A stretch of DNA of 64,000 bases from Viridothelium virens (taxonomy: Eukaryota > Ascomycota > Dothideomycetes > Trypetheliales > Trypetheliaceae): the NCBI GenBank assembly GCA_010094025.1, contig ML991778.1:1-64000 (forward strand). Reading direction: 5' to 3'. A program made the position numbers and the translations under genes. Below, piece by piece: positions 34,360-45,408 of this stretch (position 1 is its first letter; the number at the start of each line of letters is the position of its first letter). The notes under the pieces were generated by a model that saw nothing but the letters and a program-made list of their open reading frames with translations, ran no database searches and was not told the origin of the DNA.

Positions 34360-35554
34360 ATGGAATCTCCTGCTACAGATGTTGTTCCCACTGTAGATCT
34401 TTCTTCTTTCACTACAGACTCACATTTTGCCGCTCGAAAGGCTGCCGCTCAAGAGCTTGCTCGATGTTGTCGCCCACATGGCTGCGTTGGGATCATAGGG
34501 CATGGTGTACCTCACGAACTTCTCGTCGAAGCGTTTGAGGTAGCTGAAACACTCTTTGATCTTCCTATGGAAGACAAAATGAAGGCTCCTCATCCTCAAG
34601 CTCGCATTCCGCACCGTGGCTACTCTGCACCGGGACGGGAAAAAGCCTTTAGTCGTGACGATATACTCACCAATTCCGAGGCAATGGCTCGAGCTAAGCG
34701 TCGTATCCGCGATATTCACGAAACTTATGAATGCGGTGATGAGAGTAACTCTGTTCAAACCAACATATGGTTACCTGAAGACGTCTTACCTGGTTTCCGT
34801 GACTTCAGTATGAAATTATTCTGGCGACTTCATCACTGCAGCCGGTCAATTCTAGAAACCCTAATGATGAGTCTGGACCTCACGGAAGAGGAATGCAATT
34901 ACTTGCGGAAGCTGCACCCCGGGTACAGCGAGCAGCTTCGATACGCTCACTATCCCTCGGTCTCCACAGAGTCTCTGGACAGAGAAGAGCTCAATCGATT
35001 ACCGGCGCATACCGATTGGAGGTACGTTTTAGCTAAAGCACAGCTGAAATTCATTCATCCGTCGTCAGTGGTTGATTTAAAGACTTCTTTAGCTCGTTCA
35101 CTTTACTATTCCAAGATGACGCTGGAGGTCTCGAGTTCAGGAACGCGCAAAGTGGCGCATTTATGCTCGCAATACCCGCAGTTGACAAACTGTATCTAAA
35201 CATTGGTGATATGTTTATGCGAATCACAAATGGTAGGGTTGCTCTCCCACTCTAGCTGCATGGCCAACAGAAAAAGACAACAGCTGCTCACTAGTACAAT
35301 CATCAGGGATGTATCCTTCCGCAACCCACCGAGTAGCAGTTCCACAAAGTGCCATGGCAAAGGGCGCAGAAGTTACGCGAGCGAGATACTCGATTCCATT
35401 CTTTTTCTCACCGCATGCAGATATGATGGCGACACCACTGCAGACATGTGTCACTGATGATCATCCAGTCAAGTTCAAACCCATCAAGATTTCAGACTAT
35501 TCAGCCGAAATGTCAAAATGGCAATACGAGAAGAGCGAATCGAAGAATGAGTAG
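34360..35554 (+). CDS. 2-oxoglutarate/Fe(II) dioxygenase (isopenicillin N synthase-like)
   Basis: Three exons: 34360..35021, 35093..35232 and 35307..35554 (introns 71 and 74 nt), 349 aa. The N-terminal DIOX_N region has VPTVDLSSF and GCVGIIGHGVP. The jelly-roll follows with metal ligands HxD in LPAHTDWSSFTLLFQDDAGG (joined across intron 1) and the distal His in GMYPSATHRVAVP (joined across intron 2). The 2-oxoglutarate-binding RxS is RYSIPFFF. All ligands are present, so the enzyme should be active. The family does oxidative tailoring in secondary metabolism or hormone/amino-acid metabolism. It is the only intact oxidoreductase between the efflux pump and the RiPP-like locus, so a tailoring role is plausible but unproven. 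Confidence 0.87.
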
Positions 35555-35713
35555 GGAGTTAACCGGCAGAGGCCTAGGGTCCTTTGTCCAACATGAGACT
35601 TCCTGGCTCTTGATAATGTGATATAGCATTTTACTAATGAACTTGATGAAACCATGATTCCCATTCGTGCCCTGTAGGCACCCTGGCGGCTCAGAGCGGT
35701 AGACTGCTCAGAG

Positions 35714-37171
35714 TCAAACGTCTTCCTTATATACTTCGTAATGCCGAGTCATTTGGATTCCCGCATGAATGACTGGTTTCTGTGGAAGTGGGTGCATCTC
35801 GTATTCAATATTCTGGCCTTTTGCCTCACTACCGTGATCAGAAACAATTTGTGATTCTGAGCTTTGAGAATCCATTCGTTGCCGTCTTTCTCTCGTCGGC
35901 TTATCAGAGCGACGACTTCCTCGACTGGATAGCGAAAAGGTGGATCGGATGCTATTGATCATGTTCTGTACACCTTTGACCTTAAAGAGACCAGCAAGAC
36001 TGGGCAGGCAAATCGCACAGAGGCCAAATCCGGATTTGATAATCATACAATAGATTGCCGCAGACGAGAGGACTGAAGATGTCAGCTGTGGCGAATGCCC
36101 ATCTCAGTAAATGAGCGAGAGACTAACGATCTTCGTCGGGAGGATTTCGCTGGGCAAATTCGACATTAGTAGCCTGGACATAAATAACCATGCGCAGAAG
36201 AGAAACCGCAACAGCACTATTCTCAACTTAGCCAATGACTCTGCTCAACCGGAGGTGAATTACTTACGAAGCACCTAGTAAAAAGATACCACTTGTTGCA
36301 ACCTTTCGCAGAGTGGATAATTGCAAGCGCCAGATCTGGAGTTTGCACATGAGTATTAATAGTCCGAAAAGTGAATTAGCCCACTTACTAAAGGCATCGG
36401 AAAGAGCAAAACGACGAAGTCAGTAGTAACGTCGGTCACCGTATTGCTAACTTGGATGTCTTTGGTATTTGTGCATTTGGATTCATTCTCAAGGGACGTC
36501 CAGAGCCAGTCAAAATGCGTACGACACGCAAACATGAACAAGAAGAAGTAGCCAACAGTCCAAGCGATGATGATTGCCGAGGTGACATAGATTGCAACTT
36601 CGACGGACTTGTGAATACCACTCCTGAGATGCGTCGGTAGAAAAACATGCAGCTTAATTTAATGCATCCCAAAGCAAGCATTGTCATCAGCTCCACAGCG
36701 TAAAAAACCTTCGGATCGTAGTAGATAGATCAGACAAAGACACTGATGGCGAGAATTTCTACGAACCTACTTCGTCACAACTGACTGTTGACTAGTGTAT
36801 GTGTCTGCTTCTGCTTCACTCGGCGGCTTGGGTGTAGGATAACCAACTGCTTTCTGCTCGGCCCCTGAACTCTGCAACGTCAGCTTTTCTTCGACGTGTT
36901 CTTACTTGTCAGACTCACCCTGTAAAATTGCCGCCCCAATACCTATGACTAAGAGCTTTGGAGAGATTCTGAATCAGTGATCGTTGAAGTAGAAAAGGGC
37001 ATGAATCAAGACGTGTACCAGCGCCGGCAGCGTCAACCAGTCGTCGACATTTAATTTCGCTCCTTGCATTTTCCGAGTCAGGAATCGTAGGCTGACAACG
37101 CCAGCGCACACGACAGGCCATACTGCACCAGCAGCAATGATAAGGGGCGGATTCACACGAATATCCGCCAT
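35714..37171 (-). pseudogene. PTH11/SAT4-type rhodopsin-fold membrane protein, frameshifted
   Basis: Starts MADIRVNPPLIIAAGAVWPV at 37171. Exon 1 is 37171..37019, exon 2 is 36955..36919, and exon 3 contains VGYPTPKPPSE. The middle reads VELMTMLALGCIKLSCMFFYRRI, then SVEVAIYVTSAIIIAWTVGY and FDWLWTSLENESKCTN. Downstream exons restore IWRLQLSTLRKVATSGIF, AVAVSLLRMVIYVQATN and FGLCAICLPSLAGL, then a Ser/Arg-rich tail ending at 35714. This is the seven-helix fungal rhodopsin/PTH11-like receptor layout. Two places cannot be joined in frame: the exon 3/4 junction near 36709-36735 (beside a T6 run) and 36608-36628 between FYRRIS and KSVEVA. The other introns look intact, so decay is recent, or there are two sequencing indels. 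Confidence 0.65.
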
Positions 37172-37689
37172 ATTTGGTACTTGAGAAGGAAGATAAAGGA
37201 TATAGCTTTGCCAAGCAATGCTACGCCGGATATTTCAGCAAAGGTCAGGATGCAGCTATCAGGAATTCTTAGCTCCTTGGAAAGGGCTGAATGTGGTGAA
37301 ACAAGGGAAGTGATTGAAGACCCTAGACTGAGCTCCAGGAATCAAAGAAAAAAAAAAGTGAACTATGAGCGACTTGCTGACGAGTCTCTCACATTATGGA
37401 GGGCGGACAGATCATCAGCGGAAGAAGGGCAACCGGAAGGCGTAGATAAGGGACCAAATGCCCCAATTCGATTCGCAAATGCAAGTGCTCAGCTCTGTCA
37501 AGGAACCCGTAGATCAACAGATTGCAACACAGCAGTCGTATGACAGTGTCGTTCGAGCAATGCGCTCTCCAGGTCGTCTACCTCGGGCCAACCCTCCCGT
37601 TCCATCGTACTGGAACCACTGAAAGCTCTCAAACGGTGCTGTAAGATATTAGCAATCTTCTATTGTACATCAGGTATTGACTGACAATA
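37172..37689. other. Possible coding relic, unassigned
   Basis: Plus-strand frames at 37181-37543 and, shifted by one, from the ATG at 37457 to ~37620 (FDSQMQVLSSVKEPVDQQ and SPGRLPRANPPVPSYW) look protein-like but are short and out of phase with each other. The second resembles, weakly, the segment ahead of the FAD-binding fold in some fungal oxidoreductases. No gene is called. Confidence 0.25.
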
Positions 37690-38390
37690 GAGAGTTTCTT
37701 GGGCAATCTTGGGATCTCGATTTCCAAGCCATATTCCTCGAGATGGAGGATAATCCGCAAAAAGGCTCACGACGCACAATGCACAGATAGTGATAGCGCA
37801 CTGAACGCGAAAGTACATGATCCAATATCTCAAACAGCCATAAGCGATGCCATGTCCAGGACGGACCGAATGATCACAGCAGCATGATTGATGACAGTGA
37901 CCATGACCACTTTCAATTAGAAGAGGTTGCTTCTCGATTTCACAAGCCATCACGAATCATGAGCAAGAGTGTGCAGTGTCAAGGCTCAATAATCATAAGG
38001 GCAAGTACTCGGGATGAAAAGGAGAGGACGTCAATCACTAGTCCTCCTTCAAGCTTTCTAACCGTTATCTCACGCATACTTATTGCAAAGTTCGCTATCA
38101 TATCGGATCATTCTTCCACCGAATGGGGTCTAATCCTTGCACCTAGAAGTTTGTCACTTCATAGTTCAAGGTGCTGCATGCAACTGCTAAAGCTACTCCG
38201 ATCAGCATATACTGCGTTGGATGCTGACGTGTGTTGGTCTGCTGTATCCCCGTGGCTGCATGCATTCCGGATTGTGCTGCAAGCTCAACACGGTGAGTTT
38301 GACCGAAATGCGGCAATGCAAGATTCGGTAGCCAATGATGATGCAAGCACATGCAGGTGCTGGCATCAAACCACACAGTAGAGTGCTTGC
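37690..38390 (-). pseudogene. Possible decayed sugar-porter (MFS) relic
   Basis: The minus strand reads MLIGVALAVACSTLNYEV near 38200 (compare the first helix of sugar porters), later FRVQCAITICALCVVSLF followed by PPSRGIWLGNRDPKIAQETL near 37740, which has the spacing of the family's PESPRWL-x-GR-x-EA motif after TM6. Many stops and frame changes separate these. The assignment rests on weak resemblance only. Confidence 0.3.
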
Positions 38391-39016
38391 CCACACATAC
38401 TAGTCCACTTAGTTCCTTTAATTGTAGTAAGTTTAATCTGGCGTAGCAAAGAACATACTGCCACCAACATCATCCATAATTGCTTCAACGCAGATCACTT
38501 GGTGAACCATCTCCTCATGCATGGTGTCGGTCTGATTCAATCCAAAGTATCTGATCTGCTCTGCCCGTCATGCTGTCCTGATCACTGACACAGCATTATC
38601 ATTGGAGGAACGGCACGGCACAGCACTTCCCGGCTCTGCAGATTCGGGTGTAGCATACGCCCTTCCTCTAGGCTACCTCGCACACCGTCTGTTCTCTTGA
38701 GAGATCAATCGAAAGAAGATTCCATTGCTCTCTTCGGGAAAGACTCTGAATGCAGCTGGATCAATTGACACGAGCAAGATCCGTGTGTAGACTCATTCAA
38801 AGCCTTCGCTGTGCTTTTTCCGTATGCGAATGATCCATCCACATTTAAATTTCAAGATCTAGCCCCTCAAGCTAGGAAGCTGACATTATCGCCTTTGCAA
38901 ATCATATCCTCCCTTTGAGGTTCCATCGATTTCACTTGAAGTCTGAGCGCCTACATACCTTCATCGTATTCTCTCAACAGAAAGACTCAACACATCTCCT
39001 GGAGACCCCGTCAACC
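38391..39016. promoter_or_regulatory. Upstream region of the RiPP-like precursor
   Basis: No coding frame. As 5' flank of the precursor gene it should hold its promoter; the sequence just before the ATG (CAACC) is a normal fungal start context. No regulator site assigned. Confidence 0.4.
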
Positions 39017-39331
39017 ATGAGATTTGAAGCAGTCTTCCCCACGTTCTCACTCGTAATTGCATCCATAGCACTTCCTATGGCTGCGGGTAAGTGAGGGACC
39101 CACTTACCTCTGGACTTACCTAATCTTTTATCAGATATCAAGCGTGCTGATCCATCAAGGATCGAGGTTCGAGTAGCCAATTCCGCAGCACCCGGCAAGA
39201 GAGCGATCACAACTGGGCCTCCAAAGATCGAAATTGATTTGGCCGACCACGCTGAGGTTGAGAAGAGGGTGACTGCAACTGGACCTCCAAAGATCGAAGT
39301 CGACTTAGCGGACCCGGCCGATCTGGACTGA
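39017..39331 (+). CDS. Candidate RiPP precursor: secreted, Kex2-site repeat peptide
   Basis: Two exons: 39017..39086 and 39135..39331 (intron 48 nt), 88 aa; missed by simple ORF calling. Residues 1-23 form a signal peptide (hydrophobic TFSLVIASIALPMAA). Dibasic KR sites follow at residues 26-27, 45-46 and 67-68, the cleavage sites of the Golgi protease Kex2. They cut the rest into three repeats: 28-46 (degenerate), 47-68 and 69-88. The last two share the core TGPPKIE(I/V)DLAD with acidic spacers; the first keeps only SRIEVRVAN in the same place. Signal peptide plus KR-separated repeats is the layout of UstA-type dikaritin precursors and of Kex2-processed repeat proteins. A UstYa oxidase lies downstream on the same strand. 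The mature product is unknown; a secreted unmodified repeat peptide is the alternative. Confidence 0.78.
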
Positions 39332-40942
39332 TGCGTGAGATTTACTGCCGGCCTTGATTTTGGAGCAAGACCTAAAGGCTCTACTCGGCTTTCATCTGAG
39401 GAGTAAAAGCTATTTATAGATTTATAACAGTAGTTCTTCGAGTAGAAGTGCACGTGCCTTCGTGAAAATTCTACCGATGTGAGATCAACTCATTCAGAGT
39501 ATACGTGACATCCACCGTGCAACCAGCCATGGGCTTTGCCTTGCACTGAAAAGTGGTCTCCGTTGTGGATATCGTCTTTCGAGAGAAATGAAGTTTGGAA
39601 TCGTCAAAATTTCCTGGAAAGGACACCTATTGATTGGTTTAGAGGGGCAACGATATTAGCTTGCAAGCATTTCTTGCAACATGTTTTCTGTGTTCATTCG
39701 ATGCTTCTCATGCCAGTATCGCTTGAAAAAGAACCTGCAGTTACCATCCTTGGTATAGACCTGAGCTTCTTCTTACGTGGTCGAGGCTGCAGCAGATCGG
39801 CCATATTGTGAAACGGTCAGTGAATAGCTACCTTCACCGTATGGTTTCGTCGCTTCCTCTAACATTATCTGACCGACAATTGTTCTTCGCAAGGGTCTTA
39901 ATTTGGCGGCTAGACCTGCAATCAGCCCGTTGGAGACTACATCCGTAGCCGCTGGGCGTACAGGGGGATCTCTCAGTCATACGGCGTCGAGGAGTCTTTG
40001 TAGCAAAGCGTAGGGGAAGACCTGCAGCCTGGCGTCGGCTGTTGACAACTCGGCATAACTACTGGATCGCGTTCATCATCCGTTAGTCTGCACCTCATTA
40101 TTAGGGTTTGACTGGTTCAAACCACTGAAAGTTCGCCTAAGGCTGTCAGATATTCATTCACCGAATGGATTCCGCTGCACATCGACCATGATGTTCGCCT
40201 TAAACTGCAGCCTTTTTATATCCCCCAGCAGTCATATTTATGGGGTTTCTTTTATGAAGTTCCTTTGAATATCTGTCTGGACGTAAGCCTGTGAGGATAA
40301 ATTGATGAGGGTGGAGGTACAGGTGTAGCTTAAGTACTCCAGTGGTTTTCTTCGTAGTGCTTCTCCGTCGAAGTCCCCGAAATTTAGATGGTCCTAGATG
40401 GTATGCTACATCAAGATATTGAAGTCATGTTCTGGCTGAGGTCTTCATGCCGGATTACTCTGAGGTATATGGTGCTGCTACATCGGTCGTAGGTTGCATT
40501 CACAAAATGCCTTTGTACGTCAGTACCTCATGCGACCGGGTCCTGTTCAGCCGGAGATTCGTTGGCCACAAAACTATCAGATTCGTTGACGAGGAAAGCG
40601 CATCACAAAGGAAGAGGTCCATGCAGTGGCGTGCTGCAGTGACGTGCTGCAGTGACGTGCTGGCTGCGGTGCTGCGTAGGGTTAGCGTGGAGGTAGCCAG
40701 AGGTGCCAGGCAACCAGGTCTCAGCGATCTCTGCTTTGTCCTTCCAAACAGCGTCGTGACTTTCTCTATGCTCAGGCAATTTTATGGCCCATCGTACTAC
40801 TGAGGCATGGGTCTCGTTGTCGGTAGCTATACCGGGTCCCCGTTTCTTATGCATCTCGCCGGATTTCGACTGTAAATGTACGTCACTAAAATACGTCCCG
40901 TGCCGCAGTTAGGGGATGATAGGCCTTCCTTTCGTTTCGTAG
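39332..40942. other. Region between precursor and UstYa gene
   Basis: Must contain the precursor's 3' UTR and the missing first exon(s) of the UstYa gene. Frames at 39536-39811 and 40447-40803 are open but have no recognisable domain. A plausible hydrophobic N-terminal segment for UstYa (FLYAQAILWPIVLL, ~40755-40800) is readable but I could not join it with confidence. Confidence 0.4.
40630..40662 (+). repeat. 13-bp tandem repeat, about 2.5 copies
   Basis: CGTGCTGCAGTGA occurs at 40630..40642 and 40643..40655, with a partial third copy of 7 bases. Confidence 0.8.
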
Positions 40943-41730
40943 CCCCCACTTTACCGTGTACAGAGCTATATTGAATATGAGATTAATACTCCACCCTTTG
41001 ACTACTGGAATGAACAGTTATACATGGGTGAACCTAGCTGGGACGGAGATATTGCATGGAACAGTCTATTGCACAGTATGTCTGTTCAATTGATTGGCCA
41101 AAGGGCAATGGCTGATGGAGTATAGACGATACGTTTAGGATCAAAGAGGAAGAGGCAAAGAGATTGGATTTTACTGGCCACGTTCGGGCAAAAAAAGGTG
41201 GCTATGCTGGAATCATTGGCGTGTTCCATAATCTTCACTGTCTGGTATAGCTTGCTGCATTGTCCGAATTCTCAGCTGCGCTTCTGACTATTGGCGGTAG
41301 AGACGATTACGGCAAACCTTGTATGCGGATTACTATTATCCAAACCAGACCGAAGCACAGAGAGAACGGGATTGGCACCACAACAGTGGGTAACGCTACT
41401 CGATATTTGAGGGCAATTGGGCTAATTTGCGAAGCCCATTGTCTCGAGTCATTGCGAACATCCATAATGTGCCATCCTTACCTTACAGTGTTTCCATACT
41501 ATTGGTCTGGCATCATTGAACACGACCTTTCTGCACCTCCAAACGCGAAGCGTGAATGTATAAATTGGAATCGGGTTCAACGGTTATCTAACGAAAGAGC
41601 TCTGCGTTACTCTGACATAGTCGAGAAAGACTCAGATGCAGGCATGGAGACGAATCTTACTTCGGACGCAACGATACAGACAAACCTCACTTCAGATGCA
41701 TTAATGGAGACAAGTCTTACTCACGTGTGA
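40943..41730 (+). CDS. ustYa-like: UstYa-family (DUF3328) oxidase, 5' exon unresolved
   Basis: Four exons resolved: 40943..41075, 41126..41244, 41301..41385 and 41435..41730 (introns 50, 56 and 49 nt, all in phase), giving 210 aa without the N-terminus. The start of the domain reads PLYRVQSYIEYEIN, then YMGEPSWDGDIAW. Both diagnostic HXXHC motifs are present: HNLHC in YAGIIGVFHNLHC, and HNTHC, which appears only after splicing the third intron. IMCHPYLTVFPYYW and an RVQRLSNERAL end block match the family. UstYa proteins are membrane-anchored oxidases that cyclise or oxidise KR-repeat RiPP precursors in the secretory pathway. The usual N-terminal transmembrane exon lies upstream of the TAG acceptor at 40942 and is not resolved. 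The C-terminus adds three degenerate NLTSDA-type repeats. Confidence 0.85.
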
Positions 41731-43354
41731 TTGTAAGAACAGGATCTGCAAATCGAGTAGTGGGACATAATTAGGGAGCGCAGGCGATCGACAAGAGGGT
41801 CCAATACATACCAATTGAGGAAGCAAAGGGACCAACATAGTCTGAAGTTATGTTTAAGAATTGGGAATTGACGACTCGAGGCCTTGAATCTTAGGATATC
41901 CAGCAGTTTGACGTAATTTTTAGGCGACAACTAAATAAAATGTCAGGAAAGTGGCCTTGCATGCGGCAGAAAGAAAAGAGTGATGAGCTGAGATACCACC
42001 TTAGTGACACTGTTACAGCCTACCTGTAGGCTGTAGGCGGCTTCCCAAAGCAAGATCTGGGATCATTAGAAATACGACACAGCTGTTATAGTACTTTCAG
42101 TCGCACTACCGAATACCTTTGCGCAGTCCTTTGTCTTCATACCACGAAGTAAGTCACAGTTCCCCCTTGTATAAAGTTGAAAGGTCTCGGCCAAGATAGA
42201 AGTGGGAGTCTAATCCAATCAAAAAAGTCAGAGTCATAATATCAGAAATAGAACTTAGCGGAGTACAGGCATGAGATAGAGTAAGTACCGACAAGCAACT
42301 CGAAGCGGAGCCAGACTCCTACAAAATAGGGAGCTAGACCGATAAGTCGAATTCCTCAAATGAATAGCAAAACTCTTACTTGCCTAGGTGATGAAAGGTA
42401 TTTAATCAAGGGTGTGAATACAATTGTTACTGCATCAGATTTCCTTGAAGCCCTGTTGAGGAATTCGCTGTGTTCACTTGAGATCCGGGTATCGTGAGTG
42501 GTGATTTACCTCGGTTCCCCGTCTGTAGGTAGGATCCTTGGCCTTTTCGTGGCTTGCATGGTGAGCCACATTAATTTCTTGTGCCATGTGCCCCTCCGAC
42601 GTGCCATGTAACCCTTCATCGTAAGATAACTGGAATTTGGTCATCCTAAGCATGCCACTATTTCTGAAGGCCGTCAATACGAAAACAAATGAATACTTGC
42701 AGTCACTGAGCCAGATCATGCTGAGTACCTAGGTATGCGTTTGAGTGAAATCCTTTACCCGTAATTGGCCTTTTTCTAAAATCTTTGAAAACATCTCTAC
42801 TCCCTGCACCTGATCTCCTACAAGCTTTCCAAGATCAAACAAAATCCCACGCGAGTGAGACTTCAGTAGGCCGTAGATTGCCAAAGAAATCATAAATTTA
42901 AAGTCATCCTCCGCTACTCATTAAAATTGTAGTTCCTTCAGGCAACACAAATGTGAGTGATAGCATAGGAAGATATATCGTAGCTGCACAATTGATCCCT
43001 CGTCTCCTATCACCTACCTCTTTCTTGTATTACCTTCAAAAAGGTACACTTCTCGCCGGGCGCTGCAGTTTGTCGAACAGCTTTGGTCGGATTCAGGGAC
43101 CGTCTTGGCATTCCTGGGAAGGAAGGCCCGAATGAATACTGTTGAGCCTTGGAAGGCAATCGAAGACTAACAGCGGTGACTGAATGGTGACTGCGCCAAG
43201 GTAATGTCTTGTCGTCATTTCCGCTAGTCGCAGGGCCCTGGGAAGCCTTGCTAGAAAATTGATCGCTTTCTTATCATGCTTCATCCTTTCGCGCAAAAAG
43301 CAATGTTATCGCGGTGGTCCGAGGCTGAAGTTGATAGGATAACAACGTCGATCA
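41731..43354. other. Gene-poor region
   Basis: No gene supported; frames of 87 codons or fewer without motifs. It separates the RiPP-like locus from the acyl-CoA carboxylase locus and may mark the right edge of the accessory block. Confidence 0.45.
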
Positions 43355-45408
43355 TCATAACTTTCCGAGTAGGGCGCCACTTCTTTGTTTCGATGACACA
43401 TACTCGAGCTCAGCCAGAAGAACGCCTTCGGCTATATCTTCTCCCGCTTGATCTTCAATCTGGATGGCCCAAGTTATGCGACCACATCTTGGGCTGCGGA
43501 CTTCAAGCTCCATCTTCATCTGCCTCACGAACGCAATAACTTGACCTTTTTCAACTTCATCTTCTACATCGACCAATACTTCAATCAGCTTGCCACTCAT
43601 TGGGGCTAAGATGTGGCGCTCATTGTTGGGATCGCCTCGACGGTGGGTAGAAGAGATAGAAGCTGCAGAATTCTGCGTGCTTGTCGCTTCGATGCGGTAA
43701 TGTGCTGTGTGCGGTCTGGCTGGACCAGGGACTGTGTAGGCGATTTCTGCCGCTATAGAATTGGGGAATTCGTTCCTGAGGATTTTTTGGAGTAGTAAAT
43801 GATGCGAACTCTGCTCATGCGAAGCTTGCCGGTCAATGGGTGACAAATCAATGGACCATGCCTCTCCCTTTTGGAAGAGAACATGAGAGGTTCTGGCTAT
43901 TGTGTGAGACGAGCCTGAAAAGGTAGGGGCTTCTAGCGCAGGGTTCCGAGCTTTGCGTATCCCTTTACCTGTTTTCAAGAGGCTATCCACTTCCGATTCT
44001 AGCCAGAGGTTATCAACCCTTTGTTCACAAAAGGCTTCACTTTCGACAATTCCCTGTAGCAGCTCTAGATTGGTCTTCACACCCTCTACTTTTGTATCCT
44101 GTAAGGTACGGCCTGCTTTCCGGATCGCTTCATCCCAGTTCATTGCAGTGACGATAACTTTTGCTAATAAGTTGTCGAAGTCAGGTCCCACCGATGTAGA
44201 GAGAGCCTGCGAGCAATGGGTGTCTACACGAACGCCGTTCCCATTTGGAAGACATATTTGCGTAATTTTGCCCATACTGAGAGCGAATTCATTCTCAGGA
44301 TCTTCGGCACATAATCGCATTTGTATGGAGACTAGATCAGGAGGAGTCCTTGCATCAGCCGAGCAAGCTAGACCAACATCCTGTAACGTAAGACCTTGGA
44401 ATAGAAGTAATTGCATTCTGACAAGATCCAAAGAAGTAGTTTGCTCCGTAATTGTGTGCTCGACTTGAATCCGAGGGTTTATCTCGAGGAAATAGAATTG
44501 CCGCGTATTCTCATTTACAAGGAACTCAAATGTACCCAGCGAGGAGTATTGAATTGCTGCACCTATTTTCAAAGCAGCCTCAATGAGTTCAGCCACTAGC
44601 GACCGGTCACGTACCAGGGACGGAGAGCATTCAACGATTTTCTGATAGCGTCTTTGGATACTGCAGTCCCTCTCCCATAGATGCCTTACTTCACCAGTAC
44701 CATCACCAACAATCTGGACTTCGATATGATGGAACCCACCTCTGGCAGCTTTTTCTATGAAGACCTCCCCGCATGAAGACTCGCCAATTGTCTGGCTGAC
44801 TGCCTTTTGTAACTCAGCCTCCGCTCTCACAAGCCGAATGCCTCTTCCTCCTCCCCCATCTATTGCTTTAATCATCACAGGGTAGCCGATTTCAGCCGTG
44901 AATCGACTAATCTCCTCCCTGGAATCCTTCGGAACGTATGTGGCAGGTAGGACAGGTACTTCACATGCTTTTGCCAGTTGTCTTGCCTGTAGCTTGTCAC
45001 CAGTCTTCTCCAGCACTTCATATCCAGGTCCAACAACTTTGATCTTGGCTTTCTCCCACATCTGGTGAACAAATTCCGCGCTTTCGCTGAGAAATCCATA
45101 TCCAGGATGCACAGTATCAATCATATTTTCAGTCGCAATGCTGACTAAGAGTGGGATATCCATATAGGACGCTGGAGATGGTAGAAGGAGGGCGTGGTGT
45201 GGATTTCCCAGATGAACGTGGGTCTCGTCGTCCACAGTATAGACGGCATACGTTTCAACGGGATTAGGCATCTCGCGGGCAGCTTGTAGGATGCGTACGG
45301 CTATCTCCCCTCTGCTGAAATATTAGCAATTCCCACGATTTGAGCCAAGCCGACAGACCTATTGACAACAAGGAGCCGTTTGATCGGGCTTGGAAGCTGA
45401 GATATCAT
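43355..45408 (-). CDS. Acyl-CoA carboxylase alpha subunit (biotin carboxylase + BCCP)
   Basis: Two exons: 45408..45359 and 45311..43355 (intron 47 nt), 668 aa. The join restores the biotin-carboxylase start LLVVNRGEIAVRILQAAREM. ATP-grasp features follow: HPGYGFLSESAEF, the glycine-rich loop KAIDGGGGRGIRLV, RDCSIQRRYQKIVE, and FLEINPRIQVEHTITEQ. A linker (BT-like) and a biotinyl domain end the chain, with the biotinylated Lys in VRQMKMELEVRSP. The layout fits the alpha chain of 3-methylcrotonyl-, propionyl- or related acyl-CoA carboxylases. It is divergent from the carboxyltransferase gene next door, with which it presumably forms the complex. Acyl specificity cannot be read from this subunit. 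No clear mitochondrial presequence is seen. Confidence 0.92.

Noticed and set aside
39536-39811. 91-codon frame as a second UstYa or tailoring gene
   Set aside because: No HXXHC motif or other recognised domain in any frame.
40127-40145. GGTTCAAACC box resembling a tRNA B-box
   Set aside because: A self-complementary word only; no A-box or cloverleaf could be built around it. No tRNA or rRNA was recognised anywhere in the window.
40447-40803. 118-codon frame as the first exon of the UstYa gene
   Set aside because: Contains no transmembrane helix and cannot be joined in phase to the exon at 40943 with a convincing donor.
44411-44599. Plus-strand frames inside the carboxylase alpha gene
   Set aside because: Shadows of a strongly supported biotin-carboxylase frame.
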